Source of the DNA: Psychrobacter sanguinis
GTDB taxonomy: Bacteria > Pseudomonadota > Gammaproteobacteria > Pseudomonadales > Moraxellaceae
NCBI RefSeq assembly: GCF_020736705.1
Contig: NZ_CP085990.1
Coordinates: 868,001-932,000 of the forward strand
Reading direction: 5' to 3'
DNA: 64,000 nt
Below the pieces are notes generated by a model. That model did not search any database. It was not told where the DNA came from and saw only the letters and a list, made by a program, of their open reading frames with translations. The translations under genes were made by a program, and so were the position numbers. Shown piece after piece: positions 38,855-48,847 of this stretch (positions are counted from its first letter, which is position 1; every line of letters starts with the position of its first letter).

Positions 38855-39742
38855 ATGACATTATCTCCTCCAGAGTTTAAAACTGATCAGTTTTTTAATC
38901 TTGAAGATAAATGGGTAGAGACCGCCCCTAATGAGATTACCCACTGTTATGACCAAGGCGAAGGCATCCCTTTATTGCTGTTACACGGCTCAGGACTGGG
39001 CACATCGGCCGCAGTGACTTGGTGGCAAAATATGCCCCACCTTAGTCAACATTATCGCGCCATTGCCTTTGACTCTATTGGCTATGGAGAGACGGTTAAC
39101 GCAGCAGACAGCACCTATGGTATTAAGCAATGGGGCGATCACACCCTTCGTTTGATGGATGCTTTGAACATAGACAAAGCTTGGCTGGTTGGCAGCTCTC
39201 TGGGCGGTTGGGTCGCCTTGCAGTTGGCAATCGACCATCCTGAACGTATTTATGGCGTGGTTTCAATTGGTACTGGCGGTGCCAAACGTGACCCTTCTGT
39301 TTCTACACCAGCTACTAAAGCGTCTGCCGCAGTTCCCAAGCCTAAAAGCCCACTTTCTGCGGCCCTAATTGAACAAGATTTACATAAGAATATTCGCAAT
39401 GACGCCTTGGTATGCCAAACTCTGGTCGAGTTACGCTATCAAGCCGCTTTAGAAGAAAAAGCTCGCGGCTTAAGACCTATTTTATTGGCCGCTCGAGACA
39501 GAGACCGTGAAGAATTTGCGTTAGATTTTGAAGCGTTGAGTCAATGTCGTTTACCCGTGTTGTTAATTCATGGTCGAGACGACAAAGTTGTTCCTTTGTC
39601 ACGTAGCTTAGAGTTATTACAGGTCATTCCAACAGCAGATGCTCATTTTTATAGTGGCGCCGGGCACTGGCCTCATATTGGCAAAAGCTATGAGTTTAAT
39701 CATTTAATCAGTACTTATATTGACCATCATACTGATATTTAA
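38855..39742 (+). CDS. Alpha/beta hydrolase, meta-cleavage-product hydrolase-like
   Basis: 295 residues from ATG 38855. Oxyanion-hole segment LLLHGSGLGTSAAVTWW, nucleophile elbow VGSSLGGWVALQLA, acid residue in LLIHGRDDKVVP, and catalytic His in GAGHWPHIG. The GSGxGxxAxxxW pattern after HG is typical of MhpC/BphD-type C-C bond hydrolases, though no ring-cleavage genes are nearby, so another ester or C-C substrate is possible. A Pro/Ala/Lys-rich insert (VSTPATKASAAVPKPK) lies just before the cap region. Confidence 0.88.
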   Translation: MTLSPPEFKTDQFFNLEDKWVETAPNEITHCYDQGEGIPLLLLHGSGLGTSAAVTWWQNMPHLSQHYRAIAFDSIGYGETVNAADSTYGIKQWGDHTLRLMDALNIDKAWLVGSSLGGWVALQLAIDHPERIYGVVSIGTGGAKRDPSVSTPATKASAAVPKPKSPLSAALIEQDLHKNIRNDALVCQTLVELRYQAALEEKARGLRPILLAARDRDREEFALDFEALSQCRLPVLLIHGRDDKVVPLSRSLELLQVIPTADAHFYSGAGHWPHIGKSYEFNHLISTYIDHHTDI

Positions 39743-40243
39743 CTTGTTAATAAATTGAATTTAATTGCTTAACAAACCAAATTCGACTGCTTAATAGGCC
39801 AAGCTCATAGTTAAGGACTCCCCTGCTATTTGGCCTGCTATTTGGCGAAGTATTCGTTATTAATTAATATTTAAATAGCTCACTGTAGATTTAACTTTTA
39901 CAGTGGGTTAACGCCTTCCTAGCTTATCTCGTTTTTTAGCACAAATTTTAAGTATCGCCCCCGTCCTATTACTGTCATAATTAGTTCATAAAATACCATT
40001 AATGTATAGCAGCAGCTGATACAACGGATGTTATGGACACTGTGATAAAAATCTAAAAAATTTAGTATTCCGTATTGTGTTCTACTTCACTCTTCTATAG
40101 ACTTGCGCCTTTTAAAATTAAACCTCGAACTATCCCCTATCTAAGCTAACCCCTTATTAATTCTATTCTCAGCCACAGTTGTACAACCCCTATTGCTCAG
40201 CTTATTTATTAAATAAATTATTGGCTTTAACAGAGATTTTAGT
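39743..40243. other. Intergenic region
   Basis: 500 AT-rich bases between co-directional genes. I see no ORF, hairpin terminator or repeat worth naming. Confidence 0.45.
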
Positions 40244-41314
40244 ATGAAAAAACATGTTGTTATTTTTGAAGCCCGTGGTGGCACTGATAAGAGTAAATAT
40301 GGCTATCGCCGCGACACCTACCCTATTATTGAATCACTAAAAGCCCGTGGCTGGACCGCTGAGGTTATTTTTTATAGTGACGAAAATCGCGGTGAAATCT
40401 ACCGTTATACCATCGACAAAGCCGACGCTTATGTGAGCCGTATCAATCCAGGTAACCTCAAAGATGAAACAGGTTACTTTCAGATGCTACGTGAATTGGT
40501 ACATCAAGGCGTTAAAGGCCTGCCTCACCCTGACGTCATGGTTAACTATGGTGCCAAAAATGTTGTTGAACGCCTAAAAGGCACCACATTAGTGCCTGAA
40601 GACGTGTACTGCTACTATGATTATGATGAGCTAAAAAACCAGTTCCCAACCACATTGGCCAGAGGCGAACGGGTACTAAAACAAAACCGAGGCTCTACTG
40701 GTGAGGGCATTTGGCGCGTTCAATTAAAAGACCCTAAAAAATATAAAGATGTGACCGAAATTCCAGAAGACGCCGTGTTAAGGTTAACCGAAGCATTAGA
40801 CAACCATGTAGAAGAGAAAACATTAGGCGAATTTATCGAGTTTTGCTATCAGTATCTAGAAGGCGATAACGGACTGATTTTGGACATGCCCTTTTTACCG
40901 CGTATTAAAGAAGGCGAAATCCGAGTGTTAATGCTACGTGATAAGGCGGTGTCTGTGGTTCATAAGAAGCCCGATGAGGCTGCTGATTCGTTCTCAGCTA
41001 CCCTATTCTCTGGCGCGACTTATCGCTATGACAAGCCTGAGCAGTGGCAGGAAATGGTCGACGAAGTAGAGTCTAGTATTCCGATGTTACAAGCTCGTCT
41101 GGGTGGGTATGCCTTGCCACTATTATGGACTGCTGACTTTATTTTAGACACCGATGACAAAGGCAAAGATGTCTATGTATTGGGCGAAATTAACTCTTCT
41201 TGTGTTGGTTTCTCTACTAATCTAGAGCTTTCAGAGAACATCGCTGATGAGATTATGAATCTGATTGAAGCGGAAAGTGTGATCAACAGCCGTTTCCCAG
41301 CATTTAGAATTTAG
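40244..41314 (+). CDS. Cj0069-family ATP-grasp-like protein
   Basis: 356 residues, soluble. The N-terminus KKHVVIFEARGGTDKSKYG followed by RRDTYPIIESLKARGW and YVSRINPGNL is the pattern I recall for the Cj0069 family. The middle segment RVLKQNRGSTGEGIWRV is an ATP-grasp-type nucleotide lysine and glycine-rich loop, and a late VLGEINSSCVGFSTN provides acidic/Asn metal ligands, like glutathione-synthetase-type enzymes. So an amide or peptide ligase is likely; the product is not known. It stands alone. Confidence 0.85.
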   Translation: MKKHVVIFEARGGTDKSKYGYRRDTYPIIESLKARGWTAEVIFYSDENRGEIYRYTIDKADAYVSRINPGNLKDETGYFQMLRELVHQGVKGLPHPDVMVNYGAKNVVERLKGTTLVPEDVYCYYDYDELKNQFPTTLARGERVLKQNRGSTGEGIWRVQLKDPKKYKDVTEIPEDAVLRLTEALDNHVEEKTLGEFIEFCYQYLEGDNGLILDMPFLPRIKEGEIRVLMLRDKAVSVVHKKPDEAADSFSATLFSGATYRYDKPEQWQEMVDEVESSIPMLQARLGGYALPLLWTADFILDTDDKGKDVYVLGEINSSCVGFSTNLELSENIADEIMNLIEAESVINSRFPAFRI

Positions 41315-42046
41315 GTCAATATTAAGTTTAATAAAACCGGTATTTTAGCCAGCGATTAACTAAAATTTTAGTTTCAGCTAAAGTACTGGTTTAAGCCTGC
41401 AAAATAACAATTAATACCAATTCTAAAAAATAACACTCAAATCGCACCACTCCCGCTGAGTGATAGACCTAATTAAGTTAGTCTCATTACACAATGCATT
41501 CCAAGCGTCACATGCCGCATCGACAATCTTTATTTACTATTTAACTAAACGGCTTATTAATTAGACACCCACCATTCTAGCCACCCAATAGCCTCTAACA
41601 AGCAACATAGCAGGTAGTTCACTATTTTCTGTTACGATTTTCACACGATGCAACTACGTCCAAACCTTAATAAATACCGCAATCTTTGTTATGGTAGTAA
41701 ACATGACAATGTATCAGGACTACGCCTTGTCATCATCCTCTAAAACCAATCAAAAAGCCACGTGGATGAATTTTCAAATACCCAAGAATAAGCTCCACCT
41801 TATTCTTCAGCACTCAGTTTGCGCTAGCCCATTACTCATAAATTCTCTATTCGATAAAGCGTCCTATTTGATAAAGCATCAATAATAGAGCCGCCAACCA
41901 AAAAATCTATAGAACACTGAATAGAGATTGAATAAAGAGAAACGAGCCAGCCCTTGCAAACCTATCTGCTGAGAACGAAAAACCAGCCACCTCAACTAAT
42001 AACAACTTTTAAAAAAAGAAGTTAATAAGTATAAAAGGAAGCCATT
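41315..42046. other. Long intergenic region upstream of acnA
   Basis: About 730 bases. A 64-codon open frame at 41691-41885 has no clear binding site, low-complexity start and no recognisable features, so I do not call it. The AAAAGGAAG ribosome binding site of acnA is at the end. No convincing riboswitch or repeat was found by eye. Confidence 0.45.
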
Positions 42047-44827
42047 ATGAGCGATATATTTAATGTAAAAGACAAGTTAACGGTCGCAGGCAAAGACCAT
42101 GCCTATTACAGCCTACCCAAACTTGCGGAAAAATACCCCAATATCAATACCCTACCTTATAGCATGAAAATTGTGCTAGAAAATTTACTGCGCAACGAAG
42201 ACGGTGGACAGTCTGTCGGTGAAAATCACATTGAAGCCGTAGCCAACTGGGATGCCGGTGCTGAAGCGTCAAAAGAGATTGCTTTTATGCCAGCCCGTGT
42301 GGTGCTTCAAGACTTCACAGGTGTGCCCTCTGTCGTAGACTTGGCCGCTATGCGTGATGCGGTAGTCAAACTGGGTGGTAAAGCGGAACAAATCAACCCG
42401 TTTATTCCTAGTGAGCTAGTGGTCGACCATTCGGTACAGGTCGATGTATATGGTCGTGAAGACTCTTTAGACTTAAACGAAAAAATCGAATTTAAGCGCA
42501 ATAACGAGCGTTATGAGTTCTTGCACTGGGGTAAAAACGCATTTAAAAACTTTGTGGTAGTGCCTCCAGCTACAGGTATCGTGCACCAAGTTAATTTAGA
42601 GTATTTGGCGCGTGTGGTCATGGCCAGTGAGCAAAATGGCGAATGGACCGCTTATCCTGATACCGTGTTCGGTACTGACAGCCACACCACCATGATCAAT
42701 GGTATTGGTGTCTTAGGTTGGGGTGTCGGCGGTATTGAAGCCGAAGCTGCTATGCTAGGCCAGCCTTCATCAATGCTTATCCCTCAAGTTGTTGGCTTTG
42801 AAATGACGGGTAAGCTACAAGAAGGCGTGACTGCAACTGACTTAGTACTACGTGTGGTTGAAATGCTACGTGCTCATGGTGTGGTCGGTAAGTTCGTCGA
42901 GTTCTATGGTGAAGGACTACACAATATGCCATTGGCGGATCGTGCAACGATTGCCAACATGTCACCTGAATATGGCGCAACTTGTGGTATCTTCCCGATC
43001 GACCAGATGGCAATTGATTATCTGCGTCTATCAGGTCGTGATGAAGCCCAAATTGAGTTAGTTGAAAAATATGCTAAAGCGCAAGGGTTATGGCACGATA
43101 GCAATACCCCAGCTGCCACTTACTCTAGCAATCTGCACTTAGATTTATCCTCTGTACAGCCTGCTCTAGCCGGACCAAACTTACCACAGCAGCGTATTAA
43201 TCTATCTGATATGCATACACGTTTTGGTGAAACGCTACATGCGATGACCAAAGACCGTAAATCAGAAGTAGAAGGTAAAGTACGCTTTGATCAAGAAGGC
43301 GGGGAACAAGAGCAAGCCGATCGTTTGTCTGCTAAACCTGACGCATTCTCAACGATTAGCATCAATGATCAAGAACATGATCTGCATGATGGTTCTGTGG
43401 TCATCGCTGCCATCACCTCTTGTACCAACACCTCTAACCCTGCGGTTATGATTGGTGCAGGCTTAGTAGCTAAAAAAGCCGCTGCCAAAGGCTTAACCGC
43501 CAAACCTTGGGTTAAAACCTCATTGGCACCGGGCTCTAAAGTAGTGACCGATTATTTAGAAAAATCGCAACTAATGGACGAGCTTGAAAAAATTGGCTTC
43601 TATCTAGTGGGTTACGGTTGTACCACCTGTATTGGTAACTCAGGTCCTTTATTAGAGTCTGTCCAAAAAGGTATTGAAGAAAAAGGCCTAGTAGCCGCTG
43701 CTGTACTATCTGGTAACCGTAACTTCGAGGGTCGTATCCACTCACATGTGAAAGCGAGCTACTTAGCGTCACCACCTCTAGTCGTAGCCTATGCCCTTGC
43801 TGGTACCGTAAATATTGACTTAACCAAAGATCCTATCGGCCAAGATCCAGAAGGTAATGATGTCTTCTTAAAAGACATCTGGCCTACGTCGGAAGAGATT
43901 AATGAGCTGATTGCCAATAACATCGATGCCGATATGTTCCGCAAACACTACGGTAAAGTGTTTGACGGTAGCGCAGCGTGGAATGCCATTAGCTCAGCAG
44001 ATAGCCAGCTCTATCCATGGAGTGAGGCGTCAACGTACATCAAAAACCCACCTTTCTTTGATGACATGACCATGGAGCCAGAAGGTATTAAAGATATTGA
44101 AAACGCCCGCATCTTAGGTCTATTTGGTAACTCAATCACTACCGACCATATTTCTCCTGCCGGCAATATTGATCCTGATTCGCCAGCGGGTAAATACTTG
44201 CAAGAGCGCGGAGTGATGCAAGAAGATTTCAACAGTTATGGTTCACGCCGTGGTAATGATGCGATTATGACTCGTGGTACTTTTGCTAACATCCGTATTA
44301 AAAACAAAATGATGGGCGGCAAAGAAGGCGGCTATACGTATTACTTCAGTGGCGATAAAGCGACCTTGCAAGAGGGTGAAGAGATGGCCATCTATGATGC
44401 TGCAATGAAGTACAAACAAGACAAGCGGCCTTTGGTGGTACTCGGTGGTGAAGAATATGGGTCAGGCTCAAGCCGTGACTGGGCAGCCAAAGGTACTATC
44501 CTGTTGGGTGTTAAAGCAGTATTGACCAGCTCATTTGAGCGTATTCACCGTTCTAACCTAGTTGGTATGGGTGTCCTGCCATTAACCTTCAAAAAAGGCG
44601 AAAATGCAGAAACCTATAACCTAGACGGCTCAGAAGTATTAAGCATCACCGGGCTTGAAAACGGCGAAAGCAAAACGGCGACGGTCACTGCGACACGTGC
44701 TGATGGTAGTACAGAAAGCTTTGAGGTGAATGTGATGCTACAGACGCCGAAAGAGCGCGAATATGTGCGTCATGGTGGCGTATTACACTATGTGTTGCGT
44801 CAACTGGCCTCACAAAGCGCGGCGTAA
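42047..44827 (+). CDS. acnA: Aconitate hydratase A (AcnA)
   Basis: TCA-cycle enzyme converting citrate to isocitrate with a 4Fe-4S cluster; 926 residues, the usual size of the AcnA/IRP1 type. Cluster cysteines are C459 (SCTNTSNPAVM), C525 and C528 (GYGCTTCIGNSG). Other family segments: GTDSHTTMINGIGVLGWGVGGIEAEA, SGNRNFEGRIH, FGNSITTDHISPAG and GGEEYGSGSSRDWAAKG. A charged stretch around 405-430 (EVEGKVRFDQEGGEQEQ) is a local insertion. Monocistronic with a strong terminator. Confidence 0.97.
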   Translation: MSDIFNVKDKLTVAGKDHAYYSLPKLAEKYPNINTLPYSMKIVLENLLRNEDGGQSVGENHIEAVANWDAGAEASKEIAFMPARVVLQDFTGVPSVVDLAAMRDAVVKLGGKAEQINPFIPSELVVDHSVQVDVYGREDSLDLNEKIEFKRNNERYEFLHWGKNAFKNFVVVPPATGIVHQVNLEYLARVVMASEQNGEWTAYPDTVFGTDSHTTMINGIGVLGWGVGGIEAEAAMLGQPSSMLIPQVVGFEMTGKLQEGVTATDLVLRVVEMLRAHGVVGKFVEFYGEGLHNMPLADRATIANMSPEYGATCGIFPIDQMAIDYLRLSGRDEAQIELVEKYAKAQGLWHDSNTPAATYSSNLHLDLSSVQPALAGPNLPQQRINLSDMHTRFGETLHAMTKDRKSEVEGKVRFDQEGGEQEQADRLSAKPDAFSTISINDQEHDLHDGSVVIAAITSCTNTSNPAVMIGAGLVAKKAAAKGLTAKPWVKTSLAPGSKVVTDYLEKSQLMDELEKIGFYLVGYGCTTCIGNSGPLLESVQKGIEEKGLVAAAVLSGNRNFEGRIHSHVKASYLASPPLVVAYALAGTVNIDLTKDPIGQDPEGNDVFLKDIWPTSEEINELIANNIDADMFRKHYGKVFDGSAAWNAISSADSQLYPWSEASTYIKNPPFFDDMTMEPEGIKDIENARILGLFGNSITTDHISPAGNIDPDSPAGKYLQERGVMQEDFNSYGSRRGNDAIMTRGTFANIRIKNKMMGGKEGGYTYYFSGDKATLQEGEEMAIYDAAMKYKQDKRPLVVLGGEEYGSGSSRDWAAKGTILLGVKAVLTSSFERIHRSNLVGMGVLPLTFKKGENAETYNLDGSEVLSITGLENGESKTATVTATRADGSTESFEVNVMLQTPKEREYVRHGGVLHYVLRQLASQSAA

Positions 44828-44883
44828 GCCTTGCTTTATACGTTAAGCTTTAGATAATGCTTAGGCTTAAAACGTTAACTTAA

Positions 44884-44917
44884 TAAAAAATCCCAACCAA
44901 TCGGTTGGGATTTTTTT
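44884..44917. terminator. Bidirectional terminator after acnA
   Basis: AAAAAATCCCAACC aatc GGTTGGGATTTTTTT, between convergent acnA and the desulfurase-like gene; its right side overlaps the final codons region of the latter. Confidence 0.9.
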
Positions 44918-46154
44918 ATGCATTCAAAAACTCATCTATCAAATCAAATAACACGTCTATTTCTTCGATTGTATTGTAGTGCAAACAACCAGCGCGAATT
45001 ACACCGCCCTGTTGCATAATACCCAGCTGCTCACACAGAGCTTGTGCGTAGAAATTACCGGCGCCAATACCCACCATCCTCTTGGCACAAAAGTCAGCAA
45101 ACTCGGCGGTCGTACCTTTAGGCAGCCTAAAAGCAAAAGTAGGACTGCGACCTTCTACCTCTGACTTACCGTATAACGTAATACCATCGATGGCTTTGAG
45201 CTTGGTTAGAAAATGTGCTGACAGGGTCTTTTCATAAGCATTAATACGCTCAAAAGCGGTAACCAAACGCTGTCGCAAATTGTGCTCAGTGGCCGGTTGT
45301 TCCGATAACGAGGCCAAATACTCAATGGCCGCAGTCATGCCTGCTAAGCCTTCGAAGTTCTGTGTCCCCTGCTCCCAACGACCTGGTGCTATCTCAGTGG
45401 CAGGCTCAACTTTATAAGCTCTTAGGGCTTGTAAGTGTTCGGTCTTGCCGTAAATAGCGGCCACATGGGGTCCGGTGAACTTGTACGCAGATAGCACTAA
45501 AAAATCGCAATCTAGTTGCTGTACGTCAATTGAGAAATGAGGCGCATAGTGTACGGCATCGATAAAGGTTAACGCACCGACTGACTTTGCCATCTTAATA
45601 ATACGTTGAGCATCGAGCACACTACCCAACGTATTTGAGGCATAAGTGAAGGCAATCAGTTTGGTCTTATCATTAATTTTGCTCGCTAGCGCTTGGTAAT
45701 CAATTTCAAAGGTCGTCTCATCAACGGCTATCTGATGTACCGTTACCCCTTTGTCTTTGGCAATGTGCTGCCAAGAAGACACATTAGAATAGTGGTCAGC
45801 AGCGGTGACGATAATTTCATCACCTGGCTGCCAATCACGTCTAATGGCACGACTAAAGTTAAACATTAGCATGGTCGCCGTGCCACCAAATGAGATGTCA
45901 TCCGCAGAAGGGGCATTGACCAAAGCGGCTACTGCTTCACGTGCCTGTTGCATCACTTCTGTCGTTTTTAACCCTGAAAAGAAATTAGAGCCTAAGTTAG
46001 CATTATAAAAAGCGAAATAGCCACGCATAGTATCTAGCGTTTTTTCAGTAGTTTGTGAGCCTCCTGGCCCATCAAAAAAGATAGGAGCTTGACCATTTAT
46101 ACGTTGGTTTAAAGCAGGAAATTGTTGACGAATGGCGTTAATATTAAGGGGCAT
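44916..46154 (-). CDS. Cysteine-desulfurase-like class V aminotransferase
   Basis: PLP enzyme of 412 residues in the class V aminotransferase group (cysteine desulfurase-like, SufS/CsdA relatives). PLP features: GGTATMLMFNFSRAI, TAADHYSNVSSW with His121 stacking the ring, FIDAVHYAPH with the Asp, and LSAYKFTGPH with Lys225. The usual desulfurase active Cys loop near the C-terminus is not clear, so the reaction may be a lyase rather than desulfuration. AAGGA precedes ATG 46154. The interrupted dioxygenase gene ends 104 bases upstream on the same strand; the two may form one unit. Confidence 0.88.
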   Translation of the reverse strand: MPLNINAIRQQFPALNQRINGQAPIFFDGPGGSQTTEKTLDTMRGYFAFYNANLGSNFFSGLKTTEVMQQAREAVAALVNAPSADDISFGGTATMLMFNFSRAIRRDWQPGDEIIVTAADHYSNVSSWQHIAKDKGVTVHQIAVDETTFEIDYQALASKINDKTKLIAFTYASNTLGSVLDAQRIIKMAKSVGALTFIDAVHYAPHFSIDVQQLDCDFLVLSAYKFTGPHVAAIYGKTEHLQALRAYKVEPATEIAPGRWEQGTQNFEGLAGMTAAIEYLASLSEQPATEHNLRQRLVTAFERINAYEKTLSAHFLTKLKAIDGITLYGKSEVEGRSPTFAFRLPKGTTAEFADFCAKRMVGIGAGNFYAQALCEQLGIMQQGGVIRAGCLHYNTIEEIDVLFDLIDEFLNA

Positions 46155-46258
46155 AACGTGTCCTTACGAAACGGTCGATACTGGTCGATACGAGGGCGAA
46201 TAATTTTCCGCCCAATAAGTAAATATTATCGGCTAACAGCCAAGGCTCTAAACGAAGA

Positions 46259-46892
46259 TTACGGCTTATACGGCTTAATTTTGTCGCCCGTCATTACAAA
46301 CATATCAAAATAGCCGGTTTCTTCATTGGCTTGCACATCATTGGCGCTGTGCCAAAAAAGCGCATCGTTTAATACCAAAAACTCGCCATCTTTGAATAAG
46401 TGGTTCAGCATAGGTTTACCCTCTTGTGACTCGTGCACATAGAGCTCACCGCCGCTTAAATTTTGATAATTCACAAAAAACATACCGATACGGTTAAAGC
46501 CATCTTGATGCACCCTTTCAGGAGCAATACTAATGGTTTGATTGGGCTTAGCACGCATACGCAGCTGATGCACTTCAACTTCTGTGTTTGGTGCAAGACC
46601 CGCATTGCTATAAAACTGAGCCATCATTTCTTGAAAGGCATCACTTTCATAGCAAGAAGTTTCAATATCAGGATATTCACGTTCGATATCACCTTGAAAC
46701 TTATTAAGGTCACTAGATTGTTTAAAAGTCCGGTAAGGTAACTTATTGACTTTATTGGTGCTGAAAGTAAAAATGCTATAACGACGTAAGCGATAGTCAC
46801 CGTCTTTGTAAGGGTTTTCAGGGAGATTAAAAAAAGAAGGGATAAGCTGTTGAACGTTGCTATCTGAGAGTTTACCGATTTTTAAATAAAAG
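46259..46892 (-). pseudogene. 2OG-Fe(II) dioxygenase (PF10014-like), 3' part, interrupted by an IS607-type element
   Basis: The frame read upstream from the stop at 46259 covers FYLKIGKLSDSN, a NLPENPYKDGDYRLRRYS segment, HQLRMRAKPN, VHQDGFNRIGMFFV with the His-x-Asp iron ligands, and FWHSANDVQ with the second His. That is the 2OG-Fe dioxygenase family that includes free amino-acid hydroxylases. Moving upstream the frame meets a stop near 46895, inside the mobile element. The start codon lies on the other side of the element at 48856; see that entry. As it stands the gene cannot make a full protein. Confidence 0.82.
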
Positions 46893-46944
46893 GGTTACAA
46901 ACAGTAACAACAAACCTACTTAAATCTACCTATAATTATTCACT

Positions 46945-47547
46945 ATGAGTAAATTATCAAGTTAAAACAAGCAGCTAATCAGTTAGGCGTTTGCGTTTCG
47001 ACTCTGCGAAGATGGGATGAGACAGGTGTGCTTGTCGCCCAAAGGTCATCGTCGGTACGACTTATCTAAAATAAACCCAAACCTGACTCGTAATAAGGTA
47101 GAGCAACAACGCAAAACCATAGCTTACGCTCGTGTATCGAGTCATGATCAAAAATTGGACTTACAACGTCAGATTGAAATGCTTGAGCTGTATTGCTCTG
47201 CTCAAGGCTGGTCATTTGAGGTGATTAGCGTTTTAGGTAGTGGCATGAAATATCATAAACAAGGCTTAAAACGCTTACTTGATGATATTTTAGACAACAA
47301 GATAGATAGATTGGTGCTAACCCATAAGGATAGATTACTGCGTTTTGGAGCAGAACTTGTTTTTGCTTTGTGTGAAGCCCGTCAGGTTGAAGTGGTTATC
47401 ATTAATCAGGGTGAGAACTTATCTTTTGAAGAAGAATTGGCGCAAGACGTACTTGAGATTATCACAGTGTTTTCAGCAAGACTCTATGGCTCACGTAGTA
47501 AGAAGAATAAAAAGCTCATTGAAGCGGTTAAAGCGATTTTAGAATGA
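46945..47547 (+). pseudogene. tnpA: IS607-type serine recombinase TnpA, helix-turn-helix damaged
   Basis: Serine transposase of the IS607 group. The catalytic domain, open from ATG 47017, is intact: KTIAYARVSSHDQKLDLQRQ with the catalytic Ser, LVLTHKDRLLRFG, and NQGENLSFEEELAQDVLEII. The N-terminal MerR-like helix-turn-helix is visible (KLKQAANQLGVCVSTLRRWDE) but in another frame from both the ATG at 46945 and the catalytic part, with a small deletion in the wing before GHRRYDLS. So a full protein is not made; a helix-turn-helix-less 176-residue form from 47017 is possible. The stop overlaps the tnpB start by four bases. Confidence 0.85.
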
Positions 47548-48698
47548 TACGAGGCCATGTTATTGAGCTTAATCCAAACAACAAGCAAGCCACCTATTTT
47601 GCTAAGGCTTGCGGTATTGCTCGTCTTGCGTATAACTGGGCGTTAGCCGAGTGGCAACGACAGTATGCTCAAGATAAAGCCTATCGTGATGCTTGCCTCA
47701 TTATTGGTATTGACGTTGATGAAAGCAAATTACTAAAGCCTACTCAAGGCAAGCTACGCAAGCAGTTAAACGCCATTAAGCGTGATAAGTACCCATTCAT
47801 GCTCGAGGTGACCAAATGCGCCCCACAACTTGCCATTATGCAGCTAGGTGATGCCTATAAGCGATTCTTTAAAGGTGAGTCTAAGTACCCTCAGTTTCGG
47901 AAAAAAGGCGTTAACGATAGGTTTAGCCTGTCCAATGACCAGTTTACTGTTAAAGGCAAACAGATTCGCATACCTAACTTAGGTTGGGTTCGTATGCGTG
48001 AAGCCCTGCGCTTTGACGGCAAAATACTCTTAGCTAAAATCTTTAGTCGAGGTGATAGATGGTTTGTCTCTATTGCTGTGGAAGTCGCGGATGCGGTAAC
48101 CCTTGCTAAAAAGACAGGAAAACAGACTGGTATAGACTTAGGCATTACCAACTTAATTACCTTGTCAGACGGGACTAAGATTAAAGCGCCCAAGCCACTT
48201 AAAACTAAACTCAAAAAACTTAAAAGGCTGAGTCGCCAATTAAGCCGCAAACAAAAAGGCAGTAACAATCGTGCTAAAGCGAAAGCCAAGCTATCACGAT
48301 TACACCTGCAAATCAGTAGTATCCGTAAAGACGCTCTACATAAGCTTACTACAACTTTAGTGAATGAGTATGATGTTATTGCCATTGAAAACCTAAACAC
48401 CAAAGGCATGATGCACAACCGCAAATTAAGTCGTGTTATTAGTGATTTAGGCTTTTATGAGTTTAAGCGTCAGCTTGTTTATAAGGCCAATCAATACGGT
48501 AAAACCGTCAAAGAGTTAGATAGATGGTTTGCATCCTCTAAAACTTGCTCTAATTGCGGTCACTTACTGACCAAAGAGGAATTACCATTATCAGTCAGAC
48601 GATGGCAGTGTCCGTCTTGTCAGCAAGCTCATGATAGAGACATCAATGCCAGTATCAATATACTGCATCATGCAAATAAAGTATTAACCCATCACTGA
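47544..48698 (+). CDS. tnpB: TnpB RNA-guided endonuclease of an IS607-type element
   Basis: 384 residues, apparently intact. RuvC catalytic acids are present: D198 in GIDLGITN, E282 in AIENLNTKG, and D366 in HDRDINAS. The zinc finger is C335, C338 (TCSNCG) with C356, C359 (CPSC). N-terminal helix-turn-helix-like segment ARLAYNWALAEWQ is typical. TnpB proteins are nucleases guided by an RNA made from the element's 3' end plus flanking DNA. Coupled to tnpA by an ATGA overlap. Confidence 0.93.
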   Translation: MIRGHVIELNPNNKQATYFAKACGIARLAYNWALAEWQRQYAQDKAYRDACLIIGIDVDESKLLKPTQGKLRKQLNAIKRDKYPFMLEVTKCAPQLAIMQLGDAYKRFFKGESKYPQFRKKGVNDRFSLSNDQFTVKGKQIRIPNLGWVRMREALRFDGKILLAKIFSRGDRWFVSIAVEVADAVTLAKKTGKQTGIDLGITNLITLSDGTKIKAPKPLKTKLKKLKRLSRQLSRKQKGSNNRAKAKAKLSRLHLQISSIRKDALHKLTTTLVNEYDVIAIENLNTKGMMHNRKLSRVISDLGFYEFKRQLVYKANQYGKTVKELDRWFASSKTCSNCGHLLTKEELPLSVRRWQCPSCQQAHDRDINASINILHHANKVLTHH

Positions 48699-48847
48699 TG
48701 GATGGGTTAAAAAAAGCGGTGAGTTCCACCGTATTAGCCTGTGGAGACGATGTAAGACCTACGTGTAATCACAATGGCAAACGTCTATGAAGCAGGAAGA
48801 AAACGCTAAAACTATCTGAGTAGGTTTAGGTAAGTTTTTCGGAACGG
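48560..48847 (+). ncRNA. Predicted TnpB guide RNA (omega/reRNA) region
   Basis: In characterised elements the guide RNA scaffold covers the end of tnpB and the non-coding 3' end of the element, with the guide from the flank. Here 150 bases lie between the tnpB stop and the inferred right end and contain inverted segments (for example GGTGAGTTCCACC around 48719). The guide would start at about 48848, that is in the 5' region of the dioxygenase gene. Inferred from family knowledge only. Confidence 0.45.

Larger units (their letters stand above)
46893..48847 (+). mobile_element. IS607-type element (tnpA remnant + tnpB) inserted in a dioxygenase gene
   Basis: About 1.95 kb carrying a serine-recombinase tnpA and a tnpB. 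I place the ends at GG dinucleotides 46893-46894 and 48846-48847: joining across them restores the dioxygenase frame. Related subterminal words lie symmetrically inside each end, AAACCTACTTAAATC about 20 bases in on the left and the inverted form (GTAGGTTTAGG) about as far in on the right. IS607 elements insert at GG without longer target duplication, consistent with this reading. Ends are inferred and not proven. Confidence 0.82.

Noticed and set aside
41691-41885. 64-codon open frame upstream of acnA
   Set aside because: No convincing start signal or features; treated as chance.
47891-48424. 177-codon open frame antisense to tnpB
   Set aside because: Its composition (Ser/Leu/Arg-rich) is a shadow of the tnpB frame, which has full catalytic motifs.
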